Positions 1-8,452 of a stretch of DNA of 64,000 nucleotides are shown here, piece after piece. Under the pieces are notes generated by a model. It worked only from the letters and a program-made list of their open reading frames with translations. It searched no databases and was not told where the DNA came from. The position numbers and the translations under genes are program-made. Every line of letters begins with the position of its first letter. The first letter of the stretch is position 1. Origin of the DNA: Bradyrhizobium sp. Its GTDB lineage: Bacteria; Pseudomonadota; Alphaproteobacteria; Rhizobiales; Xanthobacteraceae. The stretch spans positions 434,001 to 498,000 of the forward strand of contig NZ_JALHLP010000001.1 in the NCBI RefSeq assembly GCF_022844465.1, in the 5' to 3' direction.

Positions 1-101
1 GCGAATTCTGCATATTATTCAAAGCGATAATTCGCGGCATCGGGGTTGTTTCCGGCGCGATTGCATTGGTGCTGGACCGGCCCGCGCAAGCCCGCCCGGC
101 G

Positions 102-785
102 TCACACTGTCTCGAACCGTTCGATCACCAGCGTTTCGGCAAGACCCGCGCGGGTCCATTCCTGGAACGCTGGCAGCGACCCCATCGCGTCGAAATAATG
201 CCGTGCGTCGCCGCTGACCTCGATCGCATAGGTGCGAAAGCGATGCACGACGGGTGCGAACATCGCGTCGGCGCCGCTGAACCTGCCGAACAGGAACGGC
301 CCCTCTTTTCGGTAACGCCGGCTGCAATCGGCCCAGATGTGCTGAATCCGCGCCACATTGGCGCGGGCATCGTCCGACATCGGAATGGCGCCGACCGGGC
401 GGCGCAGATTCATGCCGCATTCATTGCGCAATGGCAGGAATCCAGAGTGCATCTCGGCGGAAACCGAGCGCGCATGCGCGCGGGCGGCGCGGTCTTCGGG
501 CCACAGCCCGGCTTGCGGGAATTTCTCGGCCAGATATTCGATGATCGAAAGCGAATCCCACACCGTGATCTCGCCATCGATCAACGCCGGCACCTTGCCG
601 GATTGCGAGAAGCTCAGAAGCCGGTCCTTGTCGGCCTTGTTATCGGTGTAGAGCGGAATGAATACTTCGTCGAAAGCGATGTCGTTGGCGCGCAGCGCCA
701 GCCACGGCCGCATCGACCATGACGAATAGTTCTTGTTGCCGATCACCAGCTTCAGCACTTGCGGGAAATCCTGTTGTTGGGGCAT
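102..785 (-). CDS. Glutathione S-transferase family protein
   Basis: Cytosolic GST-fold protein of 227 aa, expected to conjugate or reduce electrophiles with glutathione. The N-terminal thioredoxin-like domain (about residues 10-90) has the S-S-W-S-M-R-P start of the first helix, a cis-proline in KVPAL (about 64-68) and the glutathione-contact stretch DSLSIIEYL (about 78-86). A helical C-terminal domain fills residues 100-227. I place the start at 785, seven codons inside the longest frame, because the domain begins directly after MPQQQ and the extra N-terminus has no family character. It is the first gene in the window and lies alone on the minus strand. The substrate cannot be told from sequence. 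Confidence in the family is high. Confidence 0.9.
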   Translation of the reverse strand: MPQQQDFPQVLKLVIGNKNYSSWSMRPWLALRANDIAFDEVFIPLYTDNKADKDRLLSFSQSGKVPALIDGEITVWDSLSIIEYLAEKFPQAGLWPEDRAARAHARSVSAEMHSGFLPLRNECGMNLRRPVGAIPMSDDARANVARIQHIWADCSRRYRKEGPFLFGRFSGADAMFAPVVHRFRTYAIEVSGDARHYFDAMGSLPAFQEWTRAGLAETLVIERFETV

Positions 786-868
786 GACCTTGCCACGGTG
801 CGCCACCGCCGTTCAACCCCTCCTGTTTGCGGTCGGGCGATCAGGGGACGGAGCGCAGCAATCACGAA

Positions 869-1669
869 TCAGGACGCGCCAAAATCCCGCGGCGTGAAGC
901 TGAGATCGAGCACCCTCCATTCGCCGTAGCGGTCGACTGGCAGCATCGCATAAGGCTGGCACGCCTGTAGCGCGCTGATCGCGCCCTGCATCAGCAATGG
1001 TCCTTTCATTGAAGCGCTGGCCTCGATCAGGATCGGCTCGGCGGCGAGCCTGCCCTGCGGGGTCATCAGCACGCGCAACTTGACCCTGACGTCGTCGGAG
1101 CGTGCCAGCGAGGCTGGCAGTTTCGCGCAGGCCTTGAGGTGCCGTCGGAACTCCGCGATCACATTGTTGGCGATGTCGGCCGCCTCGGTTGCCGGTGCGT
1201 CGAAGTTGTCGCTGGCCTGCGCCGGGGCCGGCGGCGGAATGGGCGCAATATCAGGCGGCAAACCCAGGATGACCTGATACTTGATCGACAGGTCGGGCTC
1301 GGGCTGCTTGTAGGCCGGCGCCGCCGGTGGAGCCGGTTGCGGTGGCGTGAGGGCCGCCTGGCGTTGCGGTGGCGCGGCGGCCGGCGCCGCCGATGGCACA
1401 GGCGTCGCAGCAGCGGGTTTGTCGAGCAGGGAGAAATCCGGCGGCGTTGGCGCTGGTACCGGATCGGGCGCTTTCTCGGCAACAGCCGGATCTGCAGGCT
1501 CCTGCTTTTCGGCAATCTCCTGCGGAGTCACGATTTCGACCGGGATCTGCTCGGCGGTGACGGCGCTGAACGGACGGACGTCCGAAAACAGCAGCAGCAG
1601 CGTCAGCAGCGACAAATGCGCGATCGCCGATGCCGTGATATCGGTGGGTATGATCCGTCGCAGGTCCAT
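869..1669 (-). CDS. TonB/TolA C-terminal-like envelope protein
   Basis: Protein of 266 aa with the layout of a TonB/TolA energy transducer. A short cytoplasmic N-terminus is followed by one membrane helix (about residues 12-29). A long Pro/Ala/Glu-rich periplasmic spacer (about 45-160) leads to a compact C-terminal domain (about 165-266) with a TonB/TolA-like pattern: a predicted helix, then a VKLRVLMTPQGRL strand-turn and a final strand. Such proteins couple inner-membrane proton flow to outer-membrane processes or stabilise the envelope. No exbB/exbD, tolB or pal genes are beside it, so its partner complex is unknown. The aldo/keto reductase upstream is co-oriented, with a 57-bp gap. It could be an orphan TonB or a TolA-like protein. 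Confidence 0.7.
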   Translation of the reverse strand: MDLRRIIPTDITASAIAHLSLLTLLLLFSDVRPFSAVTAEQIPVEIVTPQEIAEKQEPADPAVAEKAPDPVPAPTPPDFSLLDKPAAATPVPSAAPAAAPPQRQAALTPPQPAPPAAPAYKQPEPDLSIKYQVILGLPPDIAPIPPPAPAQASDNFDAPATEAADIANNVIAEFRRHLKACAKLPASLARSDDVRVKLRVLMTPQGRLAAEPILIEASASMKGPLLMQGAISALQACQPYAMLPVDRYGEWRVLDLSFTPRDFGAS

Positions 1670-1726
1670 CGTGCGATTTTGGCTGTTTCACGTGCGACCG
1701 ATCATAGCGCCCGGCGCGGCGACGCC

Positions 1727-2545
1727 TCAATCCCATTTCGGCGCAAAGCCGGACTCGGTGAGCCGGCCGCCGCTGCTTCCCATGTTCGAGATATCGCGCA
1801 TCTCGTCTGGCGACAGATCGAAGTCGAAGATTTCGATATTCTCCGAAAGCCGCTCCAGTTTGGAGGTGCGCGGGATCGCCGCCACATTCTGCTGCACCAG
1901 CCAGCGCAGGCAGACTTGCGCCGCGGTCTTGCGGTGGCGCTCGCCGATCCGCTGTAACGCGGGGTCGTTCTTGATCCGCCCCCTGGCGACCGGACTATAG
2001 GCCACCATCGCCAGGCCATGCTGCGCGCAGGCTTGCCTGACCTTGGCCTGGTCGAGATAGGGGTGGAACTCGACCTGGTTGCATACCAGCGGCGCCGGGC
2101 ACGCCGCTACCGCTTCCTCGATCAGGGCCACGGTGAAGTTGGACACGCCGATATGGCGGGCGAGCCCTTGCTGCCTGACCCGCGCCAGCGCGCCGAGCGT
2201 TTCCGCCAGCGGCACCTGCGAATTCGGCCAGTGCAACAGCAACAGATCAATCTCGCTCAGCCGCAACCGCACCAGGCTTTCCTTGGCGGAGCGTTCGAGG
2301 TCGTAGGGCTTGAAATGGCTGGTCCAAACCTTGGTGGTGACGAACACTTCGTCACGCCTGACGCCGGAGCCGCGCAAGCCCTCGCCCACTTCGCGCTCGT
2401 TGTCGTAGATCTGCGCGGTGTCGATGTGGCGGTAGCCGAGCCGCAACGCCTGCTCGACGATGCGCGCGCAGGCGCGGTCCTGCAATTCCCAGGTGCCCAG
2501 CCCAATCGCCGGGATTCGCGCGCCATTGGCCTCGACAAAGTTCAT
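1727..2545 (-). CDS. Aldo/keto reductase (2,5-diketo-D-gluconate reductase-like)
   Basis: NADPH-dependent carbonyl reductase of 272 aa with the AKR TIM-barrel signature. The catalytic tetrad is visible as Asp42 and Tyr47 in IDTAQIYDNE, Lys72 in TTKVW and His105 in LLLLHWPN. C-terminal cofactor-binding features are present (AAIPRTSKLERL, replacing the usual IPKS motif). I start it at MNFVEANG (2545) rather than 36 bp upstream because AKR proteins begin a few residues before the IPAIGLGTWE strand. The overall pattern resembles DkgB/AKR5-type reductases of short aldehydes and keto sugars. The physiological substrate is unknown. It lies between the TonB-like gene and a small HTH regulator that could control it; that link is inference from position only. 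Confidence 0.9.
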   Translation of the reverse strand: MNFVEANGARIPAIGLGTWELQDRACARIVEQALRLGYRHIDTAQIYDNEREVGEGLRGSGVRRDEVFVTTKVWTSHFKPYDLERSAKESLVRLRLSEIDLLLLHWPNSQVPLAETLGALARVRQQGLARHIGVSNFTVALIEEAVAACPAPLVCNQVEFHPYLDQAKVRQACAQHGLAMVAYSPVARGRIKNDPALQRIGERHRKTAAQVCLRWLVQQNVAAIPRTSKLERLSENIEIFDFDLSPDEMRDISNMGSSGGRLTESGFAPKWD

Positions 2546-2599
2546 AACTGGGTCCGGACAGCCGGCCCCATTATGGGCCAACCCGGCGATGGTGCCAAC

Positions 2600-2917
2600 T
2601 CAGGCCGGAGCAGGTTCCGTCGCGAGCGCCGCGAACACCGTTTCGGGCGAATGCGCGATCACCGCCAGCAGCGCCCGCGCCGGCCCGCGCGGGGCGCGCT
2701 TGCCCTGCTCCCAGTTCCGGATGGTCTCGACAGGCACGCCAAGCCGGCTGGCGAATTCGGTCTGGGTCAGCCGGGCGCGGCGGCGCAGGTCGCGCACGGC
2801 GGGCAGCGCGGCTTCAATGGTCGTTACGTCAGGCGTCCGGTCAGGCGCCAGCGGAAATTCCTGCCCGTCCCGCAGTTCGACAATCCGTCCGTCCGCCTTC
2901 AGCCGCAATCGCCGCAT
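2600..2917 (-). CDS. XRE/HigA-type helix-turn-helix regulator
   Basis: DNA-binding protein of 105 aa. Residues about 40-75 form a Cro/CI-type helix-turn-helix: RARLTQTEFASRLGV followed by the recognition helix ETIRNWEQGKR. The N-terminal 30 residues (MRRLRLKADGRIVELRDGQ) resemble the leading segment of HigA/NadS-type antitoxins and putative excisionase-like regulators. No toxin-sized reading frame is adjacent: 2918-2987 is non-coding and the next gene is mgtE. It therefore looks like a solitary regulator, not half of a toxin-antitoxin pair. I chose the MRRLRL start (2917), eight codons inside the longest frame. It may regulate the co-oriented aldo/keto reductase 54 bp downstream (inference). 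Confidence 0.8.
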   Translation of the reverse strand: MRRLRLKADGRIVELRDGQEFPLAPDRTPDVTTIEAALPAVRDLRRRARLTQTEFASRLGVPVETIRNWEQGKRAPRGPARALLAVIAHSPETVFAALATEPAPA

Positions 2918-2987
2918 GTCCAGCCCCCGACAGGCGGCCATGATCGGCGATGCGCGTTAACGGGCGATTAACGATCCCCAGGCTCCG

Positions 2988-4424
2988 CTATTTCAGCCCG
3001 AACCACAGCGTGGCGATGCCGAGAAACGAGAAGAAGCCGACCACGTCGGTGATGGTCGTGACGAAAGTCCCCGACGCCACCGCCGGATCGGCGCGCAAGC
3101 GGTCCAGCACCATCGGGATCAAGATGCCGCCGAGCGCCCCCGCGATCAGGTTGCACATGATCGCGAGCCCGATCACGACGCCGAGGCCCGGTATCTTGAA
3201 CCACGCCACCGCGGCGACACCCGTGATGACGGCAAAGGCGAGGCCGTTGACCAGGCCAACCATGGCCTCGCGCATCACCACCCGGAACGCGTTGTGGGAA
3301 CCGAGCTCGCGGGTCGCCAGCGCCCGTACCGCCACCGTCATGGTCTGGGTCGCAGCGTTGCCGCCCTGGCTCGCCACGATCGGCGCCAGCACGGCGAGCG
3401 CCACCATCTTTTCGAGCTGGCCCTCGAACAGGCCGAGCACGGACGACGCCAGAAACGCCGTCGCCAGATTGACCAGCAGCCAGTTGAAGCGGGCGCGCGC
3501 AATGGTCCAGACATTGTCGGACAGCTCTTCGTCGCTGGTGACGCCGCCGAGCGCCTTCAGATCCTCCTCGGCTTCTTCCTCGATGACATCGACGACGTCG
3601 TCGATCGTGATGACGCCGACCAGACGGTTGTCGGTATCGACGACCGGCGAGGCGACCAGGTTGTACTTGCCGAACATCCGCGCGACCTCTTCCAGGTCGT
3701 CGGTGACCGAGACCCGGCGGCGGTCTTCGTCGATCAGATCGGCGAGCGGCACCGGCCGGCGCGACCGCAGCAGCGTGTCGAGCGAGACCGCGCCCTGCCA
3801 GCGCTGATCGGCATCGACCGCGTAGATCTCGTAGAAACGGTCGGGCAGGTCGGGAGTGTCGCGCATGTAGTCGATCGCCTGGCCGACGGTCCAGTCCGGC
3901 GGCACCGCGATGAACTCCGACTGCATTCGCCGTCCGGCGGAATTTTCGGGATAAAGCAGACTGCGCTCCAGCGCGTCGCGCTCGGAGGGCGGCAGCTTTT
4001 CGAGAATCTCCTCCTTGTCCTCGGCATCGAGGCCTTCCAGCAGTTCGACCGCATCGTCGGACTCCAGTTCGCGCACGCCGTCCGCGACCGTCTCCGGCTC
4101 GAGTTCCTCGAGGATTTCCTCGCGTACCGCGTCGTCGACCTCGTTGAGCGCCGAGAAATCGAAATCGGTGCCGGTCAACTCGACCAGGTTGACGCGGTCG
4201 TCGGGCTGCAGCGCCGCGATCAGGTCGCCGAGATCGGCCTCGTGCAGCTCCGCCACCACCTCGCGCAACAGCGGCCGGTCGGCGGCATGGATGGCGTGGG
4301 CGACCGCTTCCACAAACTCGTGGCGGAGCTGTCCCTCTTCGTCGCGCATCTGCAGATGGTCGAGCGCCGCGCGCTGGAGCAGCAGCGCTTCGCTGGCCTG
4401 GGCAACGTCGATATCCTCGGCCAT
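2988..4424 (-). CDS. mgtE: Magnesium transporter MgtE
   Basis: Inner-membrane Mg2+ channel/transporter of 478 aa with the usual MgtE architecture. A cytosolic acidic superhelical N domain (about residues 20-145, rich in ELEPE and LLEGLDAEDKEEILEKL repeats) is followed by a CBS-domain pair (about 150-275, ending VGVITIDDVVDVIEEEAEED). The acidic connecting helix leads to five membrane helices (about 300-478). The signature APIVASQGGNAATQT of the pore region is present. In the family, the N and CBS domains gate the pore by sensing cytosolic Mg2+. The start MAEDIDV at 4424 is preferred to the longer frame because the extra 21 residues are not typical. It is a single gene; the deacetylase genes upstream are divergent. 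Confidence 0.96.
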   Translation of the reverse strand: MAEDIDVAQASEALLLQRAALDHLQMRDEEGQLRHEFVEAVAHAIHAADRPLLREVVAELHEADLGDLIAALQPDDRVNLVELTGTDFDFSALNEVDDAVREEILEELEPETVADGVRELESDDAVELLEGLDAEDKEEILEKLPPSERDALERSLLYPENSAGRRMQSEFIAVPPDWTVGQAIDYMRDTPDLPDRFYEIYAVDADQRWQGAVSLDTLLRSRRPVPLADLIDEDRRRVSVTDDLEEVARMFGKYNLVASPVVDTDNRLVGVITIDDVVDVIEEEAEEDLKALGGVTSDEELSDNVWTIARARFNWLLVNLATAFLASSVLGLFEGQLEKMVALAVLAPIVASQGGNAATQTMTVAVRALATRELGSHNAFRVVMREAMVGLVNGLAFAVITGVAAVAWFKIPGLGVVIGLAIMCNLIAGALGGILIPMVLDRLRADPAVASGTFVTTITDVVGFFSFLGIATLWFGLK

Positions 4425-4528
4425 GCCGCCCCTCGCCGGTTTGACAGAAAGAGAGAACTCGTCTGAGCTATCGCACGCATTACCCAATCGGCAACGCCCA
4501 GCGCAATGCCAAATATGACCGACCGCCG

Positions 4529-5329
4529 ATGGCCTCCAACTTCACCAGCGCGCCGTGTCTGGCCGCGATTACCGCGATCACGCTGGCGGTATCGGCGCCG
4601 GCGCCGGCCGGCGAATGCAGCCGCAAGGATGCGCTCGGCACCTCGCGCATTCTCACGGTCGACGCCTCCAGCTCCCCGCGCGTGGGCTTGAAGAGCTTTC
4701 CGCAGACGCTGCCGCTTGAGGATCGCGAGGTGGTGCTGACCTTCGACGACGGGCCGTGGCCGGGCACGACGCCCAAGGTGCTGGCGGCGCTCGCGCATGA
4801 ATGCGTGCGCGCGACGTTCTTTCTGATCGGCAGGCTGGCCTCCGAGCGCCCCGACATGGTGCGCGCCATCGCCGCCCGGGGCCACACCGTGGCGCATCAC
4901 ACCTGGGCTCATCCCAATCTGAAATATCTCAAGCCGGAGGCGGCCATCGGCGAGATCGACCGGGGCATCGCCGCGGTCGAGACCGCGCTTCGCGGCGCCG
5001 CCAGCACGACCCCGAGCACGCCGTTCTTCCGCTTTCCCTATTTCGAGATGACGCCGGCAGCGCTGGATAACCTGCAAAGACGCGGCATCGTCGTGTTCGG
5101 TGCCGATCTCTGGGCCGGCGACTGGAACCCGATGACGCCGGCCCAGCAGCTCAATCTGCTCACTGAACGACTCCAGATTTCCCGCAAGGGCATCATCCTG
5201 CTGCACGATCCCAAGGCGCAAACGGCGGCCATGCTGCCGGCCTTCCTGCGCTATCTCCGCGACAACCGCTATCGCGTGGTGCATGTGGTTTGGTCGGGCG
5301 GCAGAACCGTGCCTGACAAGGCACATTAA
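4529..5329 (+). CDS. Secreted polysaccharide deacetylase (NodB domain), copy 1
   Basis: Exported carbohydrate esterase family 4 protein of 266 aa, with a signal-peptide-like N-terminus (about residues 1-27). The NodB motifs appear in order: TFDDGP (71-76, catalytic and metal-binding Asp73/Asp74), H124-x3-H128 metal histidines in HTVAHHTWAHP, RFPY (168-171), ADLWAGDW (192-199) and LLHD (224-227). It should remove N- or O-acetyl groups from a polysaccharide in the periplasm; the substrate is not deducible. A paralogue follows 96 bp downstream in the same direction, so the two probably act together or arose by tandem duplication. This is not nodB of a nodulation cluster, since no nod genes are nearby. 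Confidence 0.9.
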   Translation: MASNFTSAPCLAAITAITLAVSAPAPAGECSRKDALGTSRILTVDASSSPRVGLKSFPQTLPLEDREVVLTFDDGPWPGTTPKVLAALAHECVRATFFLIGRLASERPDMVRAIAARGHTVAHHTWAHPNLKYLKPEAAIGEIDRGIAAVETALRGAASTTPSTPFFRFPYFEMTPAALDNLQRRGIVVFGADLWAGDWNPMTPAQQLNLLTERLQISRKGIILLHDPKAQTAAMLPAFLRYLRDNRYRVVHVVWSGGRTVPDKAH

Positions 5330-5425
5330 GGCCGGAATCGGGGTGGTATTCTGTCGATCGGGTCGTCATCCACGGACGCGCCGTGTATGGATTCGCGCTC
5401 ACTTTTGCCATGAAACCGGGGTTGC

Positions 5426-6631
5426 ATGATCGCTTGCATATTTGGGGGGCTTTGGGCGCGACCGTGGGCCGCCCTGCGCGCCGCCGCCCTGGGTGGCGTC
5501 GCCGCCTTGGCTGGCGCCGCTGCGCCCACCGCCGCCTCGGCCGCCGGTTGCCCCGGCCATCCCAACGCGATCGGCACGTCACGCACCATCGCGGTCGATC
5601 CGCGCCAGCATCCCAAGATCGGCACCATGCATTACCGCGCGACGCTGCCGCTGCAGGACCGCGAGGTCGTGCTGACCTTCGACGACGGCCCGCTGCCGAA
5701 ATACAGCGACCAGATTCTGGACATTCTCGCCGCCCACTGCGCGAAGGCGACTTTTTTCCTGGTCGGAAGCCAGGCCACCGCCAACCCCGAAGGCGTGCGC
5801 AAGGTGCGCGATGCCGGACACACAATCGCCACCCACACCCAGAACCATCCGCCCGGCATGGATCGCCTGCCGCTCGATCGCGCCAGCCTGGAGATCGACG
5901 AAGGCATCGCGTCGGTGACCGCGGCGTTGGCCGACGGCACCCTGCCCGCACCGTTTTTCCGCTCACCCGGCCTGCGTCGGAACGATGGAATCGAGGAATT
6001 TGCCGCTGCCAGAGGGCTTCAAATGTGGAGCGCCGATTTTCTCGCCGACGACTGGCGCGATGTTTCCGCCTTGCGCGTCTACGAGCTGGCTATCCGGCGG
6101 ATCGAGGCAAAGGGAAAGGGCATCCTGCTGCTCCACGACATTCAGCCGCGTACGGTCGCGGCGCTGCCTGGCATCCTGCGCGAGCTGAAAACGCGCGGCT
6201 TTCGCATTGTGCACGTGGTTCCAGCCAGCGCTGCGAGAACGGCGGCGACCGAGCCGAAGCAAGGGCCGTTGCGCCCGGCCGAGGAGACGATGGCGGAGCC
6301 GCGTTGGCCAAAAGTGCCCGCTTTCAATGTTACCAGTGCCGCCGTGCTCCCCGCTCCGGCCACGTCCCACTTCGACTGGCGCGGCACCGAATCGGGTTCG
6401 CTCGCACCGCGGCGCCCGCGGGGCGCGGCTCTGTCGCGGACAAAGCCGTGGCCGCGGCAAGTGGTGCTGTCGGCGCAGCGCGCGCTTCCAGCCCTGCCGA
6501 CTCCAGCCGAGAGTATTTTCTCGATCCCGCAACCTTCCGCACGGTTCGCGCCGCGACCAACGGAGGCTTCGGCGGCCATAGCCAAGATCAAGATGCGGTC
6601 GGTTCGAGTTACCGGATCGAAGAATCCCTGA
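5426..6631 (+). CDS. Secreted polysaccharide deacetylase (NodB domain), copy 2 with C-terminal tail
   Basis: Second CE4-type deacetylase, 401 aa, directly downstream of copy 1. It has a hydrophobic signal segment (about residues 13-40). NodB motifs are TFDDGP (84-89), H137-x3-H141 in THTQNHP, RSPG in place of the RFPY seen in copy 1 (179-182), WSADFLADDW (201-210) and LLLHD (234-238). Residues about 270-401 form an extra Pro/Ala/Arg-rich tail absent from copy 1, without recognisable domain; it could be a cell-wall-binding or disordered linker. The change of Arg-Phe-Pro-Tyr to Arg-Ser-Pro-Gly alters the motif lining the active site and may change specificity. The start is tentative, because the N-terminal region has several possible starts. 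Confidence 0.85.
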   Translation: MIACIFGGLWARPWAALRAAALGGVAALAGAAAPTAASAAGCPGHPNAIGTSRTIAVDPRQHPKIGTMHYRATLPLQDREVVLTFDDGPLPKYSDQILDILAAHCAKATFFLVGSQATANPEGVRKVRDAGHTIATHTQNHPPGMDRLPLDRASLEIDEGIASVTAALADGTLPAPFFRSPGLRRNDGIEEFAAARGLQMWSADFLADDWRDVSALRVYELAIRRIEAKGKGILLLHDIQPRTVAALPGILRELKTRGFRIVHVVPASAARTAATEPKQGPLRPAEETMAEPRWPKVPAFNVTSAAVLPAPATSHFDWRGTESGSLAPRRPRGAALSRTKPWPRQVVLSAQRALPALPTPAESIFSIPQPSARFAPRPTEASAAIAKIKMRSVRVTGSKNP

Positions 6632-6649
6632 TCCGTTCCGCCGCTCGGC

Positions 6650-7030
6650 TCAGTCGGTCACGATCTTGGTGATGCAGAGCAGGATGACGAGCGCGAGGAA
6701 CAGGATGTCGATATAGGACTTCATCTCGCCGGCATGGCGGAGCACGCTGACGTCGCCGACGATCTGCTTGCGGGCGGAGGCCGAACTCGGTCCATCACCG
6801 GCGGCCGCGGCCAGACGCCGGGCTTCGAGTTCCAGCCGTTCGATGCGCTGAAAGAAGTTAAACGAGCGCAGGGCCGACACCGCGTGCATGCCGGCATACA
6901 CCAGCACAAGAACCGCGATGATCACGCGGTGCTGGTACTTTTCCGCGTAATTGAGCGCGAAATAGACCAGCGACAGGAACACGAAATTGGAGGTGAAGCG
7001 ATAGGCGTAGCCCAGAATCTGCATGCACAT
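6650..7030 (-). CDS. Small three-helix membrane protein, unknown function
   Basis: Hypothetical protein of about 126 aa. Hydrophobic helices lie at about residues 14-30 (FVFLSLVYFAL), 36-52 (IIAVLVLVYAGMHAV) and 106-122 (IDILFLALVILLCITKIV). A charged, probably cytoplasmic stretch between the second and third helices contains the coiled-coil-like RIERLELEARRLAAA. I know of no assigned function. The start could be 7030 or 7024 (two in-frame ATGs, neither with a strong ribosome site); the longer frame up to 7102 is less likely. It converges on the deacetylase pair, with 18 bp between the ends. Confidence 0.65.
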   Translation of the reverse strand: MCMQILGYAYRFTSNFVFLSLVYFALNYAEKYQHRVIIAVLVLVYAGMHAVSALRSFNFFQRIERLELEARRLAAAAGDGPSSASARKQIVGDVSVLRHAGEMKSYIDILFLALVILLCITKIVTD

Positions 7031-7340
7031 GCCCCGGATGGTCTCGGAAGCGCCGATCTGCGGCCGGCGGACCGGAATCAGCCGCCGGCAGATTTTGCGC
7101 ATTCTACGCCAGGGAATTCACCGCCGGGCAGTAACCGCCGCCCCGTCCCCAGGGAATTGAGGCAAATTCCCCTGATGCGGCGCATTTCTCGCCGCCAGAT
7201 TGCAATTCCAAGCCGTGCGTCGCCCGGAATTGCCGGCACTTTCAGTTTAGCATCCACCGCTTCTTCGCACGAACAACGCGCCCGCTACTCCGGGCGCGTT
7301 GTGGTCGCGGGCACGTTGATGGTGTGTAGCCTCTATCCGA
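7025..7340. other. Non-coding stretch with one hairpin
   Basis: About 310 bases between two minus-strand genes, without a convincing reading frame. It holds a perfect 10-bp inverted repeat, AACGCGCCCG (7275-7284) and CGGGCGCGTT (7291-7300), with a 6-base loop. This lies about 40 bases beyond the end of the small-membrane-protein operon and could stop or protect its transcript. No T-run follows on either strand, so it is not a textbook terminator. Confidence 0.5.
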
Positions 7341-7409
7341 TCACCGTAGCAGCATGACGAGCAGGATCAGCGGCAGCGGGATTCCAATCAACCATAGCAA
7401 AATAGGCAT
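7341..7409 (-). CDS. 22-aa hydrophobic small protein
   Basis: Very short gene read directly from the sequence. The ATG at 7409 is preceded by AGAGGAG seven bases upstream, and the 22-residue product ends with TGA at 7341. Almost every residue is hydrophobic (MPILLWLIG then IPLPLILLVML and a final Arg), so it would form one membrane helix with a positive C-terminus. It is the last gene of a tight minus-strand operon, 25 bases after the 297-aa membrane protein. Its good ribosome site and context, rather than similarity, support it. It may be a membrane modulator of its neighbour (inference). Confidence 0.6.
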   Translation of the reverse strand: MPILLWLIGIPLPLILLVMLLR

Positions 7410-7434
7410 TCTTCACTCCTCTACCTGTGCAGGG

Positions 7435-8328
7435 TTACCAAAACCGATGCCCCGCGAAATTGGGAATCCGGTTTTCATCGCGATGACGTCCACCCAGCGA
7501 GGCGGCGCCGGCCGCAACCACCAGACTGATCAGCAAGGACGCGGCTGCGATGAACGCGGTGACGATTGCAGCCTTGCGCGCCTTGTCGGCCGCCTGACGT
7601 GCCTTCAGTTCCATGTCGCGAGCCTCGACGACCGCCGCATCCACACGCCTTTGTGCCTCGGCTTCCGGCAACCCTGTGCGGGCGCCGACCATTTGAACGA
7701 GATAGGTGCGGTCCCTTTCTGTCAAAGCCTGGTTCTTGATGGCCGCGAGGAATATGCGGCCAGCTTCGGCACGCAATGCCCCGTCATTGTCCGTTGACGC
7801 CCGCTCCACCATGCCCGGCTGCTGCGCTTGCGGCCGGAACAGCAAATCCACCGCGTAGTCGCTCGGCCCCGCTACAACGCCCGGCTTGCCTGCACCAGAC
7901 AGCGTTCCAGCGGCAACTGTCGATGCCGACTCGCTCGCAGTCCTCGCGGTGCTAAGGCCGACAAACGCCAACGCCATCGCGCCCATCAGAACGCCGACAG
8001 CCCAGACCATGAAACCATGCGTACTGTCCCGAAACTCGCCTTCGGCAGATCGGGTATCGCCCCACCTGGAGCGCATCCGCCCGGCCAGATAGCCGCCGGC
8101 AGCAAAGCTCGCGATCTGGACCAGCACCATCCACCACGCGACGGCCAGGGCTACCACCCACAATCGCGCGCCGGCGTTAGGCCAAGGGGAGGTCATCGAA
8201 AGTCCGACCGCTCCGCCAAAGGTGAGCAGTAGAAAAGAGAGAGACGCCGCGGCGACCGCGCCTGCGAAGATCGGCCCCCATTCCAGGTAGGCGGTTCGTG
8301 TGGTGGGGAGTGTGTCAGTCATTGCCAT
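7435..8328 (-). CDS. Membrane protein of unknown function, 297 aa
   Basis: Membrane protein with helices at about residues 17-42, 54-80, 107-127 and 254-280. A hydrophilic central region contains predicted helices rich in Ala, Arg and Asp (TERDRTYLVQMVGARTGLPEAEAQRRVDAAVVEA...). I do not recognise a characterised family. The start at 8328 (MAMTD) is chosen because AAGGAG lies nine bases upstream, whereas the longer frame would overlap the gene before it. It is the only sizeable gene in an operon of three tiny one-helix proteins, which suggests a small membrane complex, perhaps stress-related (inference). Confidence 0.7.
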   Translation of the reverse strand: MAMTDTLPTTRTAYLEWGPIFAGAVAAASLSFLLLTFGGAVGLSMTSPWPNAGARLWVVALAVAWWMVLVQIASFAAGGYLAGRMRSRWGDTRSAEGEFRDSTHGFMVWAVGVLMGAMALAFVGLSTARTASESASTVAAGTLSGAGKPGVVAGPSDYAVDLLFRPQAQQPGMVERASTDNDGALRAEAGRIFLAAIKNQALTERDRTYLVQMVGARTGLPEAEAQRRVDAAVVEARDMELKARQAADKARKAAIVTAFIAAASLLISLVVAAGAASLGGRHRDENRIPNFAGHRFW

Positions 8329-8349
8329 CGGCTTTGCTCCTTGGGGCAC

Positions 8350-8424
8350 TTATCGCAGACCGATAAGGGAAAGTACGGCCATGACCACGACCACGAGACC
8401 AACCAGGTAAATTACACCATTCAT
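8350..8424 (-). CDS. 24-aa single-helix membrane protein
   Basis: Read directly from the sequence: ATG at 8424 with AGGAG six bases upstream, stop TAA at 8350. The product is one hydrophobic helix (MNGVIYLVGLVVVVMAVLSL) with a short IGLR tail. From memory, similar 24-residue proteins occur in Bradyrhizobium genomes; I could not verify this here. It sits 21 bases before the 297-aa membrane protein and 28 bases after the 48-aa protein, as expected for an operon. Confidence 0.65.
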   Translation of the reverse strand: MNGVIYLVGLVVVVMAVLSLIGLR

Positions 8425-8452
8425 CTCAGTTCTCCTTTTTAAGGGGGGTAAG

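Noticed and set aside
2600..2917. Toxin-antitoxin pair
   Set aside because: The regulator resembles HigA antitoxins but no toxin-sized gene is adjacent, so it is called a solitary regulator.
4529..6631. Nodulation gene nodB
   Set aside because: Both proteins have a NodB domain and a signal peptide, but no other nod gene is near; they are general CE4 deacetylases.
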